Part shown: positions 16,039 through 26,055 of the stretch, in pieces
How the letters are laid out: each line of letters opens with the position of its first letter
How positions within the stretch are numbered: position 1 is the stretch's first letter
Source: Geminicoccus roseus DSM 18922
GTDB lineage: Bacteria; Pseudomonadota; Alphaproteobacteria; Geminicoccales; Geminicoccaceae
Direction: 5' to 3'
Length of the DNA: 64,000 nucleotides
Assembly (NCBI RefSeq): GCF_000427665.1
Contig: NZ_KE386572.1
Location: forward strand, 4,650,373 to 4,714,372
Program-made: the position numbers and the translations under genes
The notes under the pieces: generated by a model
The model's database searches: none
What the model was told of the DNA's origin: nothing
The model's input: the letters and a program-made list of their open reading frames with translations, nothing else

Positions 16039-17064
16039 TCAGCCCCAGCAGAGCTTGAGGCCTTCCTCGGAGGTGATCGATTCCAGGCCGTCCACCGGCT
16101 TGTCGGTCACCAACTCCACGCCGGTGTCGAAGAACGACTTGCCGGGCGTCGGCTCGGGCTTCTCGCCGGTCTCGGCGAACTTCGCCACCGCCTCGACGCC
16201 CATGGAGGCCATCTTGAGCGGGAACTGCATCGAGGTGGCGCCGATCACGCCGGCCTGCACGTTGCGCACGCCCGGGCAGCCGCCGTCCACCGAGGTGATG
16301 AGGACCTGGTCCTCCATGCCGAACGCCTTGAGCGCCTCGTAGGCGCCGGCGGCGGTCGGCTCGTTGATCGTGTAGACGACGTTGGTGTCCGGATCCTTCT
16401 GGAGCAGGTTCTCCATGCCGGTCCGGCCGCCTTCCTCCGCACCCTGGCCCCACTGGTGGCCGACGATGCGCGGGTCATCCTCGTCGCCGTAGCGGGTGTT
16501 GTCCTTCACGTCGATGCCGAAGCCCTCCATGAAGCCCTGGTCGCGCATGGCGTCGACCGTGGGCTGGGTCTCCAGCGCGTCCAGGAAGGCGATCTTGGCG
16601 TTCTCGGCCTCGTCGCCCAGGGTCTTGCGGGCCCATTCGCCGATCAGCAGGCCGGCCTTGTAGTTGTCGGTCGCGAACGTGGCGTCGGCGGATTCCACCG
16701 GGTCCAGCGGCGTGTCGAGCGCGATCACCAGGATGCCGGCGTCGCGGGCCTTCTGGATGGTCGGCACGATCGCCTTGGTGTCCGACGGCGTGATCAGGAT
16801 GCCCTTGGCGCCGGCGGCGATGAGGCTCTCGACCGCGGCGACCTGGCTGTCGTTGTCGCCGTCATACTTGCCGGCGAAGCTGGACAGGGTGACGCCCAGC
16901 TCCTTGGCCTTGGCCTCGGCACCTTCCTTCATCTTGGCGAAGAACGGGTTGTTGTTGGTCTTGGTCACCAGACCGACGATGGTCTCGGCGGACGCGGGCA
17001 TTGCCGACGCGGCCAGCGCGAAGATCGCGGCAGCGGTGGACATCAATACGGGACGACGAGCCAT
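16039..17064 (-). CDS. frcB: Periplasmic sugar-binding protein, fructose type
   Basis: A 341-residue type I periplasmic-binding protein. It has a Sec signal peptide with cleavage after SAMPASA (about residue 26), then [30 protein letters not shown], the usual start of the ribose/galactose/fructose-binding fold. [28 protein letters not shown] and [18 protein letters not shown] line the hinge and sugar site. AGGAGGGGG is an unusually strong ribosome site, as expected for a highly expressed binding protein. It is first in the frcBCA operon, reading away from frcR across a palindromic region. Confidence 0.92.
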   Translation of the reverse strand: MARRPVLMSTAAAIFALAASAMPASAETIVGLVTKTNNNPFFAKMKEGAEAKAKELGVTLSSFAGKYDGDNDSQVAAVESLIAAGAKGILITPSDTKAIVPTIQKARDAGILVIALDTPLDPVESADATFATDNYKAGLLIGEWARKTLGDEAENAKIAFLDALETQPTVDAMRDQGFMEGFGIDVKDNTRYGDEDDPRIVGHQWGQGAEEGGRTGMENLLQKDPDTNVVYTINEPTAAGAYEALKAFGMEDQVLITSVDGGCPGVRNVQAGVIGATSMQFPLKMASMGVEAVAKFAETGEKPEPTPGKSFFDTGVELVTDKPVDGLESITSEEGLKLCWG

Positions 17065-17220
17065 GCTCCCCCCTCCTGATCCGGTTATTTGAGATAAGGT
17101 CCCTGATCGATCCAGCGGGCGCGGCTTTCCTTGGGCACGCCGTGCATCGTTCGTTGTTCGTCCCCGCCTGCCACTGCAGGATCGGGTTCGCCGTCGAAGG
17201 AACAACCGCATCGCAGCCAC

Positions 17221-17255
17221 GTCAATAGATAAATCCGAGTGATTTAACTATTGAC
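17221..17255. promoter_or_regulatory. 35-bp palindrome, probable FrcR operator in the frcB/frcR divergent region
   Basis: GTCAATAG-a-T-AAATC / cgagt / GATTT-A-a-CTATTGAC: 14 of 15 arm positions pair around a 5-base centre. The outer edge on each side reads TTGAC outward, so putative -35 boxes for frcB (minus) and frcR (plus) are both inside the dyad; -10 boxes are not convincing. A CCGGGC-TTCCCC-GCCCGG hairpin (17255-17272) directly follows on the frcR side. The rest of the 324-base gap (17065-17388) holds no gene I can see. Confidence 0.65.
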
Positions 17256-17388
17256 CGGGCTTCCCCGCCCGGAGCAGCATCCGCCAGCCCCATCGCCCGG
17301 ATGATGGTCCGTTGCGCGATTCCTGCCGCCCCGGCAGATCGCGTTCGGAACTCCGCGGCCGATCCGGGGGCGGGGGAGGCTTGAAGGA

Positions 17389-18627
17389 ATGAACGGGCAT
17401 GCCGTGATCGGCAGGAACGGCCCGCAGGCCGTCGCCGACCTGGGCGGCGGCACCAACCAGACCGGCGGGCGCCTCTACAACGAGCGCCTGCTCCTGTCGC
17501 TGATCCGACGGCGCGGCAGCCTGTCCAAGGCGGCCATCGCCCGGCTGACCGGCCTGTCCGCCCAGACCGTTTCGGTGATCGTCAACCAGCTGGAGCTGGA
17601 CGGGCTGCTGCGCCGGCAGAGCCCGCAGCGCGGCCGGGTCGGCCAGCCGTCGGTACCGATCTCGCTGGACCCGGAGGGCGCCTTCTCGCTCGGCATGAAG
17701 CTCGGCCGGCGCTCCAGCGAGCTGACCCTGATGGACTTCACCGGGGTGGTCCGCGCCAGCCTGCGCGAGACCTATGCCTACCCGACCCCGGACCGGATGC
17801 GCGCGTTCGTTGATCGCGGCACCCGGCAGCTGCTGAGCCGCCTGTCCGCGACCCAGGCGAAGCGCGTGCGCGGCCTGGGCCTGGCCGCACCGTTCGAGCT
17901 CTGGAACTGGCAGTCCGAACTCGGCGCGCCGCAGGCGATCGCGGAATCCTGGCGGAACTTCGACATCCCGGCTGCCGTCCAGCAGATCTGTCCCTGGCCG
18001 GTCCACTACTGCAACGACGCCTCGGCGGCCTGCGCCGCCGAGCTGGCGTTCGGCCGCCACACCCATTTCTCCGACTTTCTCTACCTGTTCATCGGCTCGT
18101 TCCTGGGCGGCGGGATCGTCCTGAACGGCAACCTGTTCCAGGGGCGCAGCGGCAATGCCGGCGCGCTCGGCCCGCTGCCGGTGGGCGGCCCCGACCACCG
18201 GCTGATCCGCTGCGCCTCGCTCTACGTGCTGGAGCAGTCGCTGGCCGACCGGGGGCTGGACCCGCAGGCGCTCTGGCGCTCCGACGACTGGTCCTGGGCG
18301 GGCGAGGTGCTGGAGGACTGGATCGCCCAGACCGCGCAGAGCGTGGCCTTGGCCTGCCTGACCGGGCTCGCGATCATCGACTTCGAAGCGATCGTGATCG
18401 ACGGCGCTTTTCCCGAGGCGGTGCGCATCCGGCTGGTCGAGGCGGTGCAGCGCCGCTTCGAGGAACTGGACCGGCGCGGGATCAGCCCGGTCGAGATCGT
18501 GGCGGGCTCGATCGGCCCGACCGCGCGCGCCATCGGCGCCGCCAGCCTGCCGCTGCTCGCCGGCTTCTCCCGCGACCCCGACGTGCTCTTCAAGGAACGA
18601 GTTCACCAGCCGGCCGCCACCGGCTGA
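17389..18627 (+). CDS. frcR: ROK-family transcriptional regulator, FrcR-like
   Basis: A 412-residue NagC/Xyl-R-type regulator. Residues about 30-90 form a winged helix-turn-helix (LLLSLIRRRGSLSKAAIARLTGLSAQTVSVIVNQLELDGLL). The remainder is a ROK sugar-sensing domain (FIGSFLGGGIVLNGNLFQGRSGNAGALG). The zinc cysteines of ROK kinases are not conserved here, fitting a regulator rather than an enzyme. It is the first gene of a unit with a ROK kinase and a phosphatase-like gene, and diverges from frcBCA. The gene name is by context. Confidence 0.88.
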   Translation: MNGHAVIGRNGPQAVADLGGGTNQTGGRLYNERLLLSLIRRRGSLSKAAIARLTGLSAQTVSVIVNQLELDGLLRRQSPQRGRVGQPSVPISLDPEGAFSLGMKLGRRSSELTLMDFTGVVRASLRETYAYPTPDRMRAFVDRGTRQLLSRLSATQAKRVRGLGLAAPFELWNWQSELGAPQAIAESWRNFDIPAAVQQICPWPVHYCNDASAACAAELAFGRHTHFSDFLYLFIGSFLGGGIVLNGNLFQGRSGNAGALGPLPVGGPDHRLIRCASLYVLEQSLADRGLDPQALWRSDDWSWAGEVLEDWIAQTAQSVALACLTGLAIIDFEAIVIDGAFPEAVRIRLVEAVQRRFEELDRRGISPVEIVAGSIGPTARAIGAASLPLLAGFSRDPDVLFKERVHQPAATG

Positions 18628-18658
18628 TCCTGGCAACGACAACGGACACGAGAACGAG

Positions 18659-19570
18659 ATGACAGTGCTGATCGGCGTCGACTGGGGCGGCACCAAGATC
18701 GAGGCGCTCGCCATGCGCCCGGACGGCAGCGAGATCGCCCGCATCCGCAAGGACACCCCGGCCGGCGACTACGAGGCCTGCGTGAAGATGGTGGCCGAGC
18801 TGGCCCTGGCGGTGGAGGCCAAGGCCGGCGAGAAGGGCCGGATCGGGATCGGCATCCCGGGCTCGGTGGATCCGAAGAGCGGGATCGCCAAGGGCTGCAA
18901 CTCGACCTGGCTGCTCGGCCGCCATGTCGAGAAGGACGTGGTGGCGGCCTTGGGCGGCCGCGAGGTCCGGCTGGAGAACGACGCCGACTGCCTGGCCTCC
19001 TCGGAGGCGATCGACGGGGCGGGCGCCGGCAAGCGGGTGGTGTTCGCGGTGATCCTGGGCACCGGCAACGGCGCCGGCATCGCCATCGACGGCCGCCCGC
19101 ACAGCGGCCCGAACAACAGCGCCGGCGAGTGGGGCCACAGCCCGCTGCCCTATCCGGACCTCACCGAGATCCCCGGCCCGCCCTGCTATTGCGGCAAGCA
19201 TGGCTGCCAGGAGACCTGGACGTCCGGCACCGGGTTCCAGAACGACTTCGCCCGGCACACCGGCAGGAAGGTCAAGGCGGCCGACATCATGCAGATGTAC
19301 CGCGATGGCGACCGGATGGCGCGGCTGGTCTATCAGCGCTACCTGGACCGGCTGGCGCGCGGCCTGTCGGTGGTGGCCAACACGCTGGACCCGGACATCT
19401 TCGTCCTGGGCGGCGGCATGTCGAATGTCGACGAGCTGTACCGGGACCTGCCGGAGAAGATCGGCGACTACACCTTCTCGCCGGTGTTCTACACCCCGGT
19501 GGTGAAGGCCAAGCATGGGGATTCGTCGGGCGTGCGCGGTGCCGCCTGGCTTTGGAAGGAGCGGACGTGA
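18659..19570 (+). CDS. ROK-family sugar kinase, Mak-like fructokinase
   Basis: A 303-residue ROK kinase, the size of E. coli Mak (mannofructokinase). It begins with the ATP-phosphate motif GVDWGGTKIEALA. The zinc motif C-x-C-G-x-x-G-C-x-E (CYCGKHGCQETW) and the E-x-G-H (AGEWGHS) sugar motif are present, as is LGTGNGAGIAIDG. It would phosphorylate the sugar brought in by FrcBCA, most simply fructose to fructose 6-phosphate. It lies 31 bp behind frcR and overlaps the next gene by GTGA. Confidence 0.9.
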   Translation: MTVLIGVDWGGTKIEALAMRPDGSEIARIRKDTPAGDYEACVKMVAELALAVEAKAGEKGRIGIGIPGSVDPKSGIAKGCNSTWLLGRHVEKDVVAALGGREVRLENDADCLASSEAIDGAGAGKRVVFAVILGTGNGAGIAIDGRPHSGPNNSAGEWGHSPLPYPDLTEIPGPPCYCGKHGCQETWTSGTGFQNDFARHTGRKVKAADIMQMYRDGDRMARLVYQRYLDRLARGLSVVANTLDPDIFVLGGGMSNVDELYRDLPEKIGDYTFSPVFYTPVVKAKHGDSSGVRGAAWLWKERT

Positions 19571-20364
19571 GCGTGGAGCGGAGCATGGACGAGATCGGGC
19601 AGCGCCTGGCCACGGCGACGGAGGTGATCCGCGAGGCGGGCGCCTTGGCGCTCGGCTATTTCAGGAAGCTCGACCAGCTCACGATCAAGAGCAAGGGCCT
19701 GCAGGACATGGCCAGCGAGGCCGACCTGAACACCGAGCTGTTGATCAAGGAGCGGCTGGCGAAGGCCTTTCCCACCGACGCCTTCCTGGGCGAGGAGACC
19801 GGCACCGCCGATCTCGCCGGCGCCAGCGGCATCTGGGTGGTCGACCCGATCGACGGGACCCAGCCCTTCATCTCGGGCATCCGCACCTGGTGCGTCTCGA
19901 TCGCCTATGTGCAGAACAACGAGATCGAGATCGGCCTGGTCTACGACCCGTGCGCCGACGAGCTGTTCGCCGCCCGGCGCGGCGGGCAGGCGACCATGAA
20001 CGGCCGGCCGATCAGCCCGCATCCCGGCGCCGACTTCACCGCCGGCATCACCAGCGTCGGCTATTCCAACCGGATCGCGCCCGCGTCGGTGATCTCGGTG
20101 ATGACCAGGCTGCTGGAGGCGGGCGGCATGTTCCACCGCAGCGGCTCCGGGACACTCTCGATCTGCTACGTCGCCTGCGGCCGGCTGCTGGGCTATGTCG
20201 AGGGCCACATGAACAGCTGGGACGCCCTGGCGGCGATCGCGATCGTGCGCGGCGCCGGCGGGCGGACCAACGACTTCCTGGCCGATGACGGCCTGACCAA
20301 GGGCAACGTCATCGTGGCCGGCCCGGCCGCGCTGTACGACCGGCTGGAAGCCCTGACCCGCTGA
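19567..20364 (+). CDS. Inositol monophosphatase-family protein
   Basis: A 265-residue Mg2+-dependent phosphatase of the FIG superfamily (inositol monophosphatase, histidinol phosphatase, fructose bisphosphatase). Metal motifs are GEETG, VDPIDGT (WVVDPIDGTQPFISG) and WDALAAIAIVRGAGG. The start is GTG, overlapping the kinase stop (GTGA) and preceded by GGAAGGAG. HisN-type histidinol phosphatases look similar. Co-transcription with a sugar kinase suggests a sugar-phosphate substrate, but this is an inference. Confidence 0.88.
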   Translation: MSVERSMDEIGQRLATATEVIREAGALALGYFRKLDQLTIKSKGLQDMASEADLNTELLIKERLAKAFPTDAFLGEETGTADLAGASGIWVVDPIDGTQPFISGIRTWCVSIAYVQNNEIEIGLVYDPCADELFAARRGGQATMNGRPISPHPGADFTAGITSVGYSNRIAPASVISVMTRLLEAGGMFHRSGSGTLSICYVACGRLLGYVEGHMNSWDALAAIAIVRGAGGRTNDFLADDGLTKGNVIVAGPAALYDRLEALTR

Positions 20365-20374
20365 CGGGGCAAGG

Positions 20375-20400
20375 GCGGGACCGGCACCAGCCGGTCCCGC
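20375..20400. terminator. Hairpin between convergent genes
   Basis: GCGGGACCGGC (20375-20385) and GCCGGTCCCGC (20390-20400) make a perfect 11-bp stem with an ACCA loop, between the phosphatase-family gene (+) and the lipoprotein gene (-). No T tract follows on either strand. It probably marks both transcript ends. Confidence 0.5.
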
Positions 20401-20412
20401 TACCAGCCGGGA

Positions 20413-21105
20413 TCAGGAACCGCCCGCTACTCGGTCCATCCGCTCCACGATGTTCTCGGCGACCTTCTGGGCGACCGCGCGGGCGGTCTGTTCGGTGCCG
20501 AGCGTCGATTCCAGGTCGAACGTGCCCGGCCGGACCAGGCGCTGGGTCGCGACCAGCACCTTCTGGGTCTCGGAATCGCGCGCTTCCACCAGGATCGTCA
20601 GCGAGCCGGTGAGCGACCCGCCTTCGCCCAGCGCCGTGCGCCCGACATTGACCAGGGCGCTCATCGGAATGAGCCGGGTGACCGTCGCGGCATAGGGCAC
20701 CGTCGACGACACCCGCAGCACGGTGAAGCGCAGCTCCAGGACGCCCGGGCCGGCCTCGCTCGCCATGTAGTCGCGGGCGCGCAGCAGCTTGATGGTCTCC
20801 TCGGGGATCATCTGCGCGAGCTTCTGCACTTCCTCGGGCGAGAGGCTGCCATAGTCGGCGCCTTCGCCCTGGTAGACATGGGCCTGCGGGTCGACCATCA
20901 CCTTGGAGTAGGATTTCGGGTCGAACTTCGGATCGCGGTAGGTCCAGCCCTCGCTGACCCCGGGCTCCGGCTTCATCTGGGCGGTCTCGCTTCCCGCCGG
21001 CAGGGGCCCATCCGCGCCGCCGCCGCCGCCGCTGCCGCTCTGGCAGCCAACAAGCGCGAGCAGGCCGCCCGCCGCCAGCGCCATCCCGATCCATTTCCTG
21101 TTCAT
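20413..21105 (-). CDS. DUF3313-family outer-envelope lipoprotein
   Basis: A 230-residue lipoprotein. The signal peptide MNRKWIGMALAAGGLLALVGC ends in a lipobox (LVGC); Cys21 would be lipidated. A short Gly/Ser linker with a five-glycine run follows. The mature domain contains paired Tyr/Lys motifs (YRDPKFDPKSYSKVMVDP) and strands typical of DUF3313 proteins, whose role is unknown. The residue after the lipidated cysteine is Gln, not Asp, which favours sorting to the outer membrane. An in-frame start 20 codons upstream would destroy the signal peptide. Confidence 0.85.
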   Translation of the reverse strand: MNRKWIGMALAAGGLLALVGCQSGSGGGGGADGPLPAGSETAQMKPEPGVSEGWTYRDPKFDPKSYSKVMVDPQAHVYQGEGADYGSLSPEEVQKLAQMIPEETIKLLRARDYMASEAGPGVLELRFTVLRVSSTVPYAATVTRLIPMSALVNVGRTALGEGGSLTGSLTILVEARDSETQKVLVATQRLVRPGTFDLESTLGTEQTARAVAQKVAENIVERMDRVAGGS

Positions 21106-21263
21106 CGCACGCCACCACCTGATCTCGAACGGGGGCAGGATCCGGGCGGGAGGCAGCCCCGTCAACGAAACCCCGACCTAGCCGGCGTAAAACATGCCGG
21201 CGCGGGAACGGGCGGGCCGGCGCGCCGTTCGACCAGGGCGGATCCACCGCCAGGAGCAGGACG

Positions 21264-21701
21264 ATGAAGGCCCGGCAGATCCACGAGGCAGCAGGGCAGC
21301 GGACCTTCGCGGTGATCATGGACGCCGGCGACGAGGTCATGGCGGCGCTGGAGGAGTTCGCCCGGACGGAGAAGCTGTCCGCAGCGCAGGTGAGCGCCAT
21401 CGGCGCGTTCAGCCGGGCGACGCTGGCGTTCTGGGAACGCAGCACGCGCGAGTACCGCAAGATCCCGGTCGAAGAGCAGACCGAGGTTCTGTCCTTGCTG
21501 GGCGACATCGCCCTCACCGAGGACGGCCAGCCCAAGATCCACCTGCACGCGGTGCTGGGCCGGGCGGATGCCAGCACGCTGGGCGGCCACCTGATGGACG
21601 GCGTCGCCGAGCCGACCCTGGAAGTGATCGTCACCGAATCGCCGGCCCATCTGCGCCGGGTGTTCGACCCGGACAAGGGCCTGGCCTTGATCCGGCCCTG
21701 A
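21264..21701 (+). CDS. PPC/DUF296-domain protein
   Basis: A 145-residue single-domain PPC (DUF296) protein. Recognisable parts are FAVIMDAGDEVMAALEEFARTEKLSAAQVSAIGAFSRATLAFW and the metal/ligand-like PKIHLHAVLGRADASTLGGHLMDG. Plant PPC domains bind AT-rich DNA; bacterial stand-alone versions are of unknown function and form trimers. AGGAGCAGG precedes the ATG. It stands alone between two minus-strand genes. Confidence 0.88.
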   Translation: MKARQIHEAAGQRTFAVIMDAGDEVMAALEEFARTEKLSAAQVSAIGAFSRATLAFWERSTREYRKIPVEEQTEVLSLLGDIALTEDGQPKIHLHAVLGRADASTLGGHLMDGVAEPTLEVIVTESPAHLRRVFDPDKGLALIRP

Positions 21702-21711
21702 GAGACCGCGC

Positions 21712-24052
<2,341 letters not shown>

Positions 24053-24140
24053 GTCGGGGTCTCCGGATGGCGCTCGCCCCTTCATTAGGTGCACGAGGGG
24101 CGCTATCCGATCCAGCCTGTTCCATCGGAGCCCGCACCAG

Positions 24141-25466
24141 ATGATCCCGCGTTACGCCCGCCCCGAGATGACGGCGATCTTTTCGCCCGACGAGAAGCTG
24201 CGCCTGTGGCTGGAGATCGAGCTTTGCGCCGCCGAGGCGATGGCCGAGCTCGGCCAGGTGCCGGCGGACGCCGTGAAGGCGCTGCGTCAGGCCACCGAGA
24301 CGCGCAAGGACGAGATCATCGATCCGGCGGCGGTCGACAAGATCGAGGCGGTCACCCGGCACGACGTGATCGCGTTCCTGACCCATGTCGAAAATTTGTG
24401 CGGCGCCGACACCCGCTTCCTCCATCTGGGCCTGACCAGCTCCGACCTGCTCGACACCACGCTGGCCGTGCAGCTCGCGAAAGCCGCCGACCTGCTCCTG
24501 GAGGGGCTGGACCGGCTGCTGGCAGCACTGGAGGCCAGGGCGCAGGAGCATCGCGGCACCGCCACGATCGGGCGCAGCCACGCGATCCATGCCGAGCCCA
24601 CCAGCTTCGGGGTCAAGCTGGCAGGGCATTATGCCGAGTTCGCCCGCTGCCGGGCGCGGCTGGTGGCCGGCCGGGCCGAGATCGCGACCTGCGCCATGAG
24701 CGGAGCGGTCGGCACCTTCGCCAACATCGACCCGAGGGTCGAAGAGTCGGTGGCGGCAAGGCTCGGCCTCGCGGTCGAGCCGGTCTCCACCCAGGTGATC
24801 CCGCGCGACCGCCATGCCGCGTTCACCGCCACGCTCGGCATCGTCGCCTCGGCGATCGAGCGCCTGGCGATCGAGATCCGCCACCTGCAGCGCAGCGAGC
24901 TGCGCGAGGCCGAGGAGTTCTTCCACAAGGGGCAGAAGGGCAGCTCGGCGATGCCGCACAAGCGCAATCCGGTGCTGTCGGAGAACCTGACCGGGCTCGC
25001 CCGGATCGTGCGCGGCGCGGTGGTACCGGCCCTGGAGAACGTGGCGCTCTGGCACGAGCGCGACATCTCGCACAGCGCGGTGGAGCGCACCCTGCTGCCG
25101 GACGCCTGCATCGTGCTGGACTTCGCCCTGCACCGGGCCGCCGGGATGATCGAGAAGCTGGTGGTCTATCCCGAGCGGATGAAGCGCAACCTCGACGCGT
25201 CGCTGGGCCTTTGGAACGCGCAGCGCATCCTGCTGGCGCTGATCGAGACCGGCCTGCCGCGCCAGCAGGCCTACGAGCTGGTGCAAAAGAACGCGATGCG
25301 CGCCTGGGAGCAGGAGACGCCGTTCCTGGCGGAGCTGCAGGCCGATCCGGAGGTATCCGGCCGGATCGATCCCCAGGCGCTCGAGGGGCTGTTCGACCTG
25401 GGCTACCACCTCAAGCATGTCGACACGATCTTCGGGCGGGTGTTCGGCCAGGGCAGCCCCGCCTGA
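24141..25466 (+). CDS. purB: Adenylosuccinate lyase
   Basis: A 441-residue fumarase/aspartase-superfamily enzyme. It cleaves adenylosuccinate to AMP and SAICAR to AICAR, both releasing fumarate. Signatures: TRHDVIAFLTHVEN, LGLTSSDLLDT, GRSHAIHAEPTSFG and the fumarate-lyase loop KGSSAMPHKRNPVLSE. The length is typical for the short bacterial form. Its stop overlaps the proposed start of the next gene. Confidence 0.96.
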   Translation: MIPRYARPEMTAIFSPDEKLRLWLEIELCAAEAMAELGQVPADAVKALRQATETRKDEIIDPAAVDKIEAVTRHDVIAFLTHVENLCGADTRFLHLGLTSSDLLDTTLAVQLAKAADLLLEGLDRLLAALEARAQEHRGTATIGRSHAIHAEPTSFGVKLAGHYAEFARCRARLVAGRAEIATCAMSGAVGTFANIDPRVEESVAARLGLAVEPVSTQVIPRDRHAAFTATLGIVASAIERLAIEIRHLQRSELREAEEFFHKGQKGSSAMPHKRNPVLSENLTGLARIVRGAVVPALENVALWHERDISHSAVERTLLPDACIVLDFALHRAAGMIEKLVVYPERMKRNLDASLGLWNAQRILLALIETGLPRQQAYELVQKNAMRAWEQETPFLAELQADPEVSGRIDPQALEGLFDLGYHLKHVDTIFGRVFGQGSPA

Positions 25467-26053
25467 TCGCGCGGCTGGCGGTCCCGCTCCTCGGCCTGCT
25501 GGCCTGCGCCGCGCCGGCGGGAGCGGGCATGCTGGTCGAGGGCGACCTGTTCGGCGTGCCGCTCCGCCTGGAGGTGGGACGCAACCCGGACCTGGTCCGG
25601 GCGGAGGTCGCCGGGGCAGGGCGCCTGCTCGACCTGCGCTCGGGGCGGATCTTCCCGGACCAGGGTGCCGCGGTGGCCGCCGCCGACCTGCCCGAAGCGG
25701 CGTCGCTGTTCCGCTACCGGCTGGCGCTCTGGGGCGGGCGGCGGCTGACGATCGCCGGGGAGAAGGGCGGCTACCACGTGATGACCCTGCTGGGCCGCAC
25801 CTGCGGCGAGGTGGTGGTCGCGGACTGGACCCGCCCGCTGATCGGCCCGCTGGTCCGGGCGGTGGAGCTCCTGCAGCGCAGCGAGGCGACGCTCCGGCCA
25901 AGGGAGCGCGACGCCTGCGGCGCGATCCCGTTCCGCGCCTATGCCAGCCGCGGCTGGCCGCTCCTGGCCGGATGGGAGGACCAGAAGGTGTTCGAGACCC
26001 GGCGGATCGCCATGGACCACCAGCCGGACGAGCGGATCTTCCAGCTGCCCTGA
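25463..26053 (+). CDS. Putative exported protein of unknown function
   Basis: The frame gives about 196 residues beginning LIARLAVPLLGLLACAAPAGAG, a clean Sec signal peptide (basic, hydrophobic core, A-x-A/G cleavage). The mature part (MLVEGDLFGVPLRLEVGRNPDL...) is mixed alpha/beta with three cysteines. I recognise no family. The only in-frame ATG (25529) falls after the signal sequence, so the real start is probably the CTG at 25463, overlapping the purB stop as CTGA, in the style of the ATGA and GTGA overlaps elsewhere here. It ends 2 bp before the convergent hrpB stop. Confidence 0.6.
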   Translation: MIARLAVPLLGLLACAAPAGAGMLVEGDLFGVPLRLEVGRNPDLVRAEVAGAGRLLDLRSGRIFPDQGAAVAAADLPEAASLFRYRLALWGGRRLTIAGEKGGYHVMTLLGRTCGEVVVADWTRPLIGPLVRAVELLQRSEATLRPRERDACGAIPFRAYASRGWPLLAGWEDQKVFETRRIAMDHQPDERIFQLP

Positions 26054-26055
26054 AC

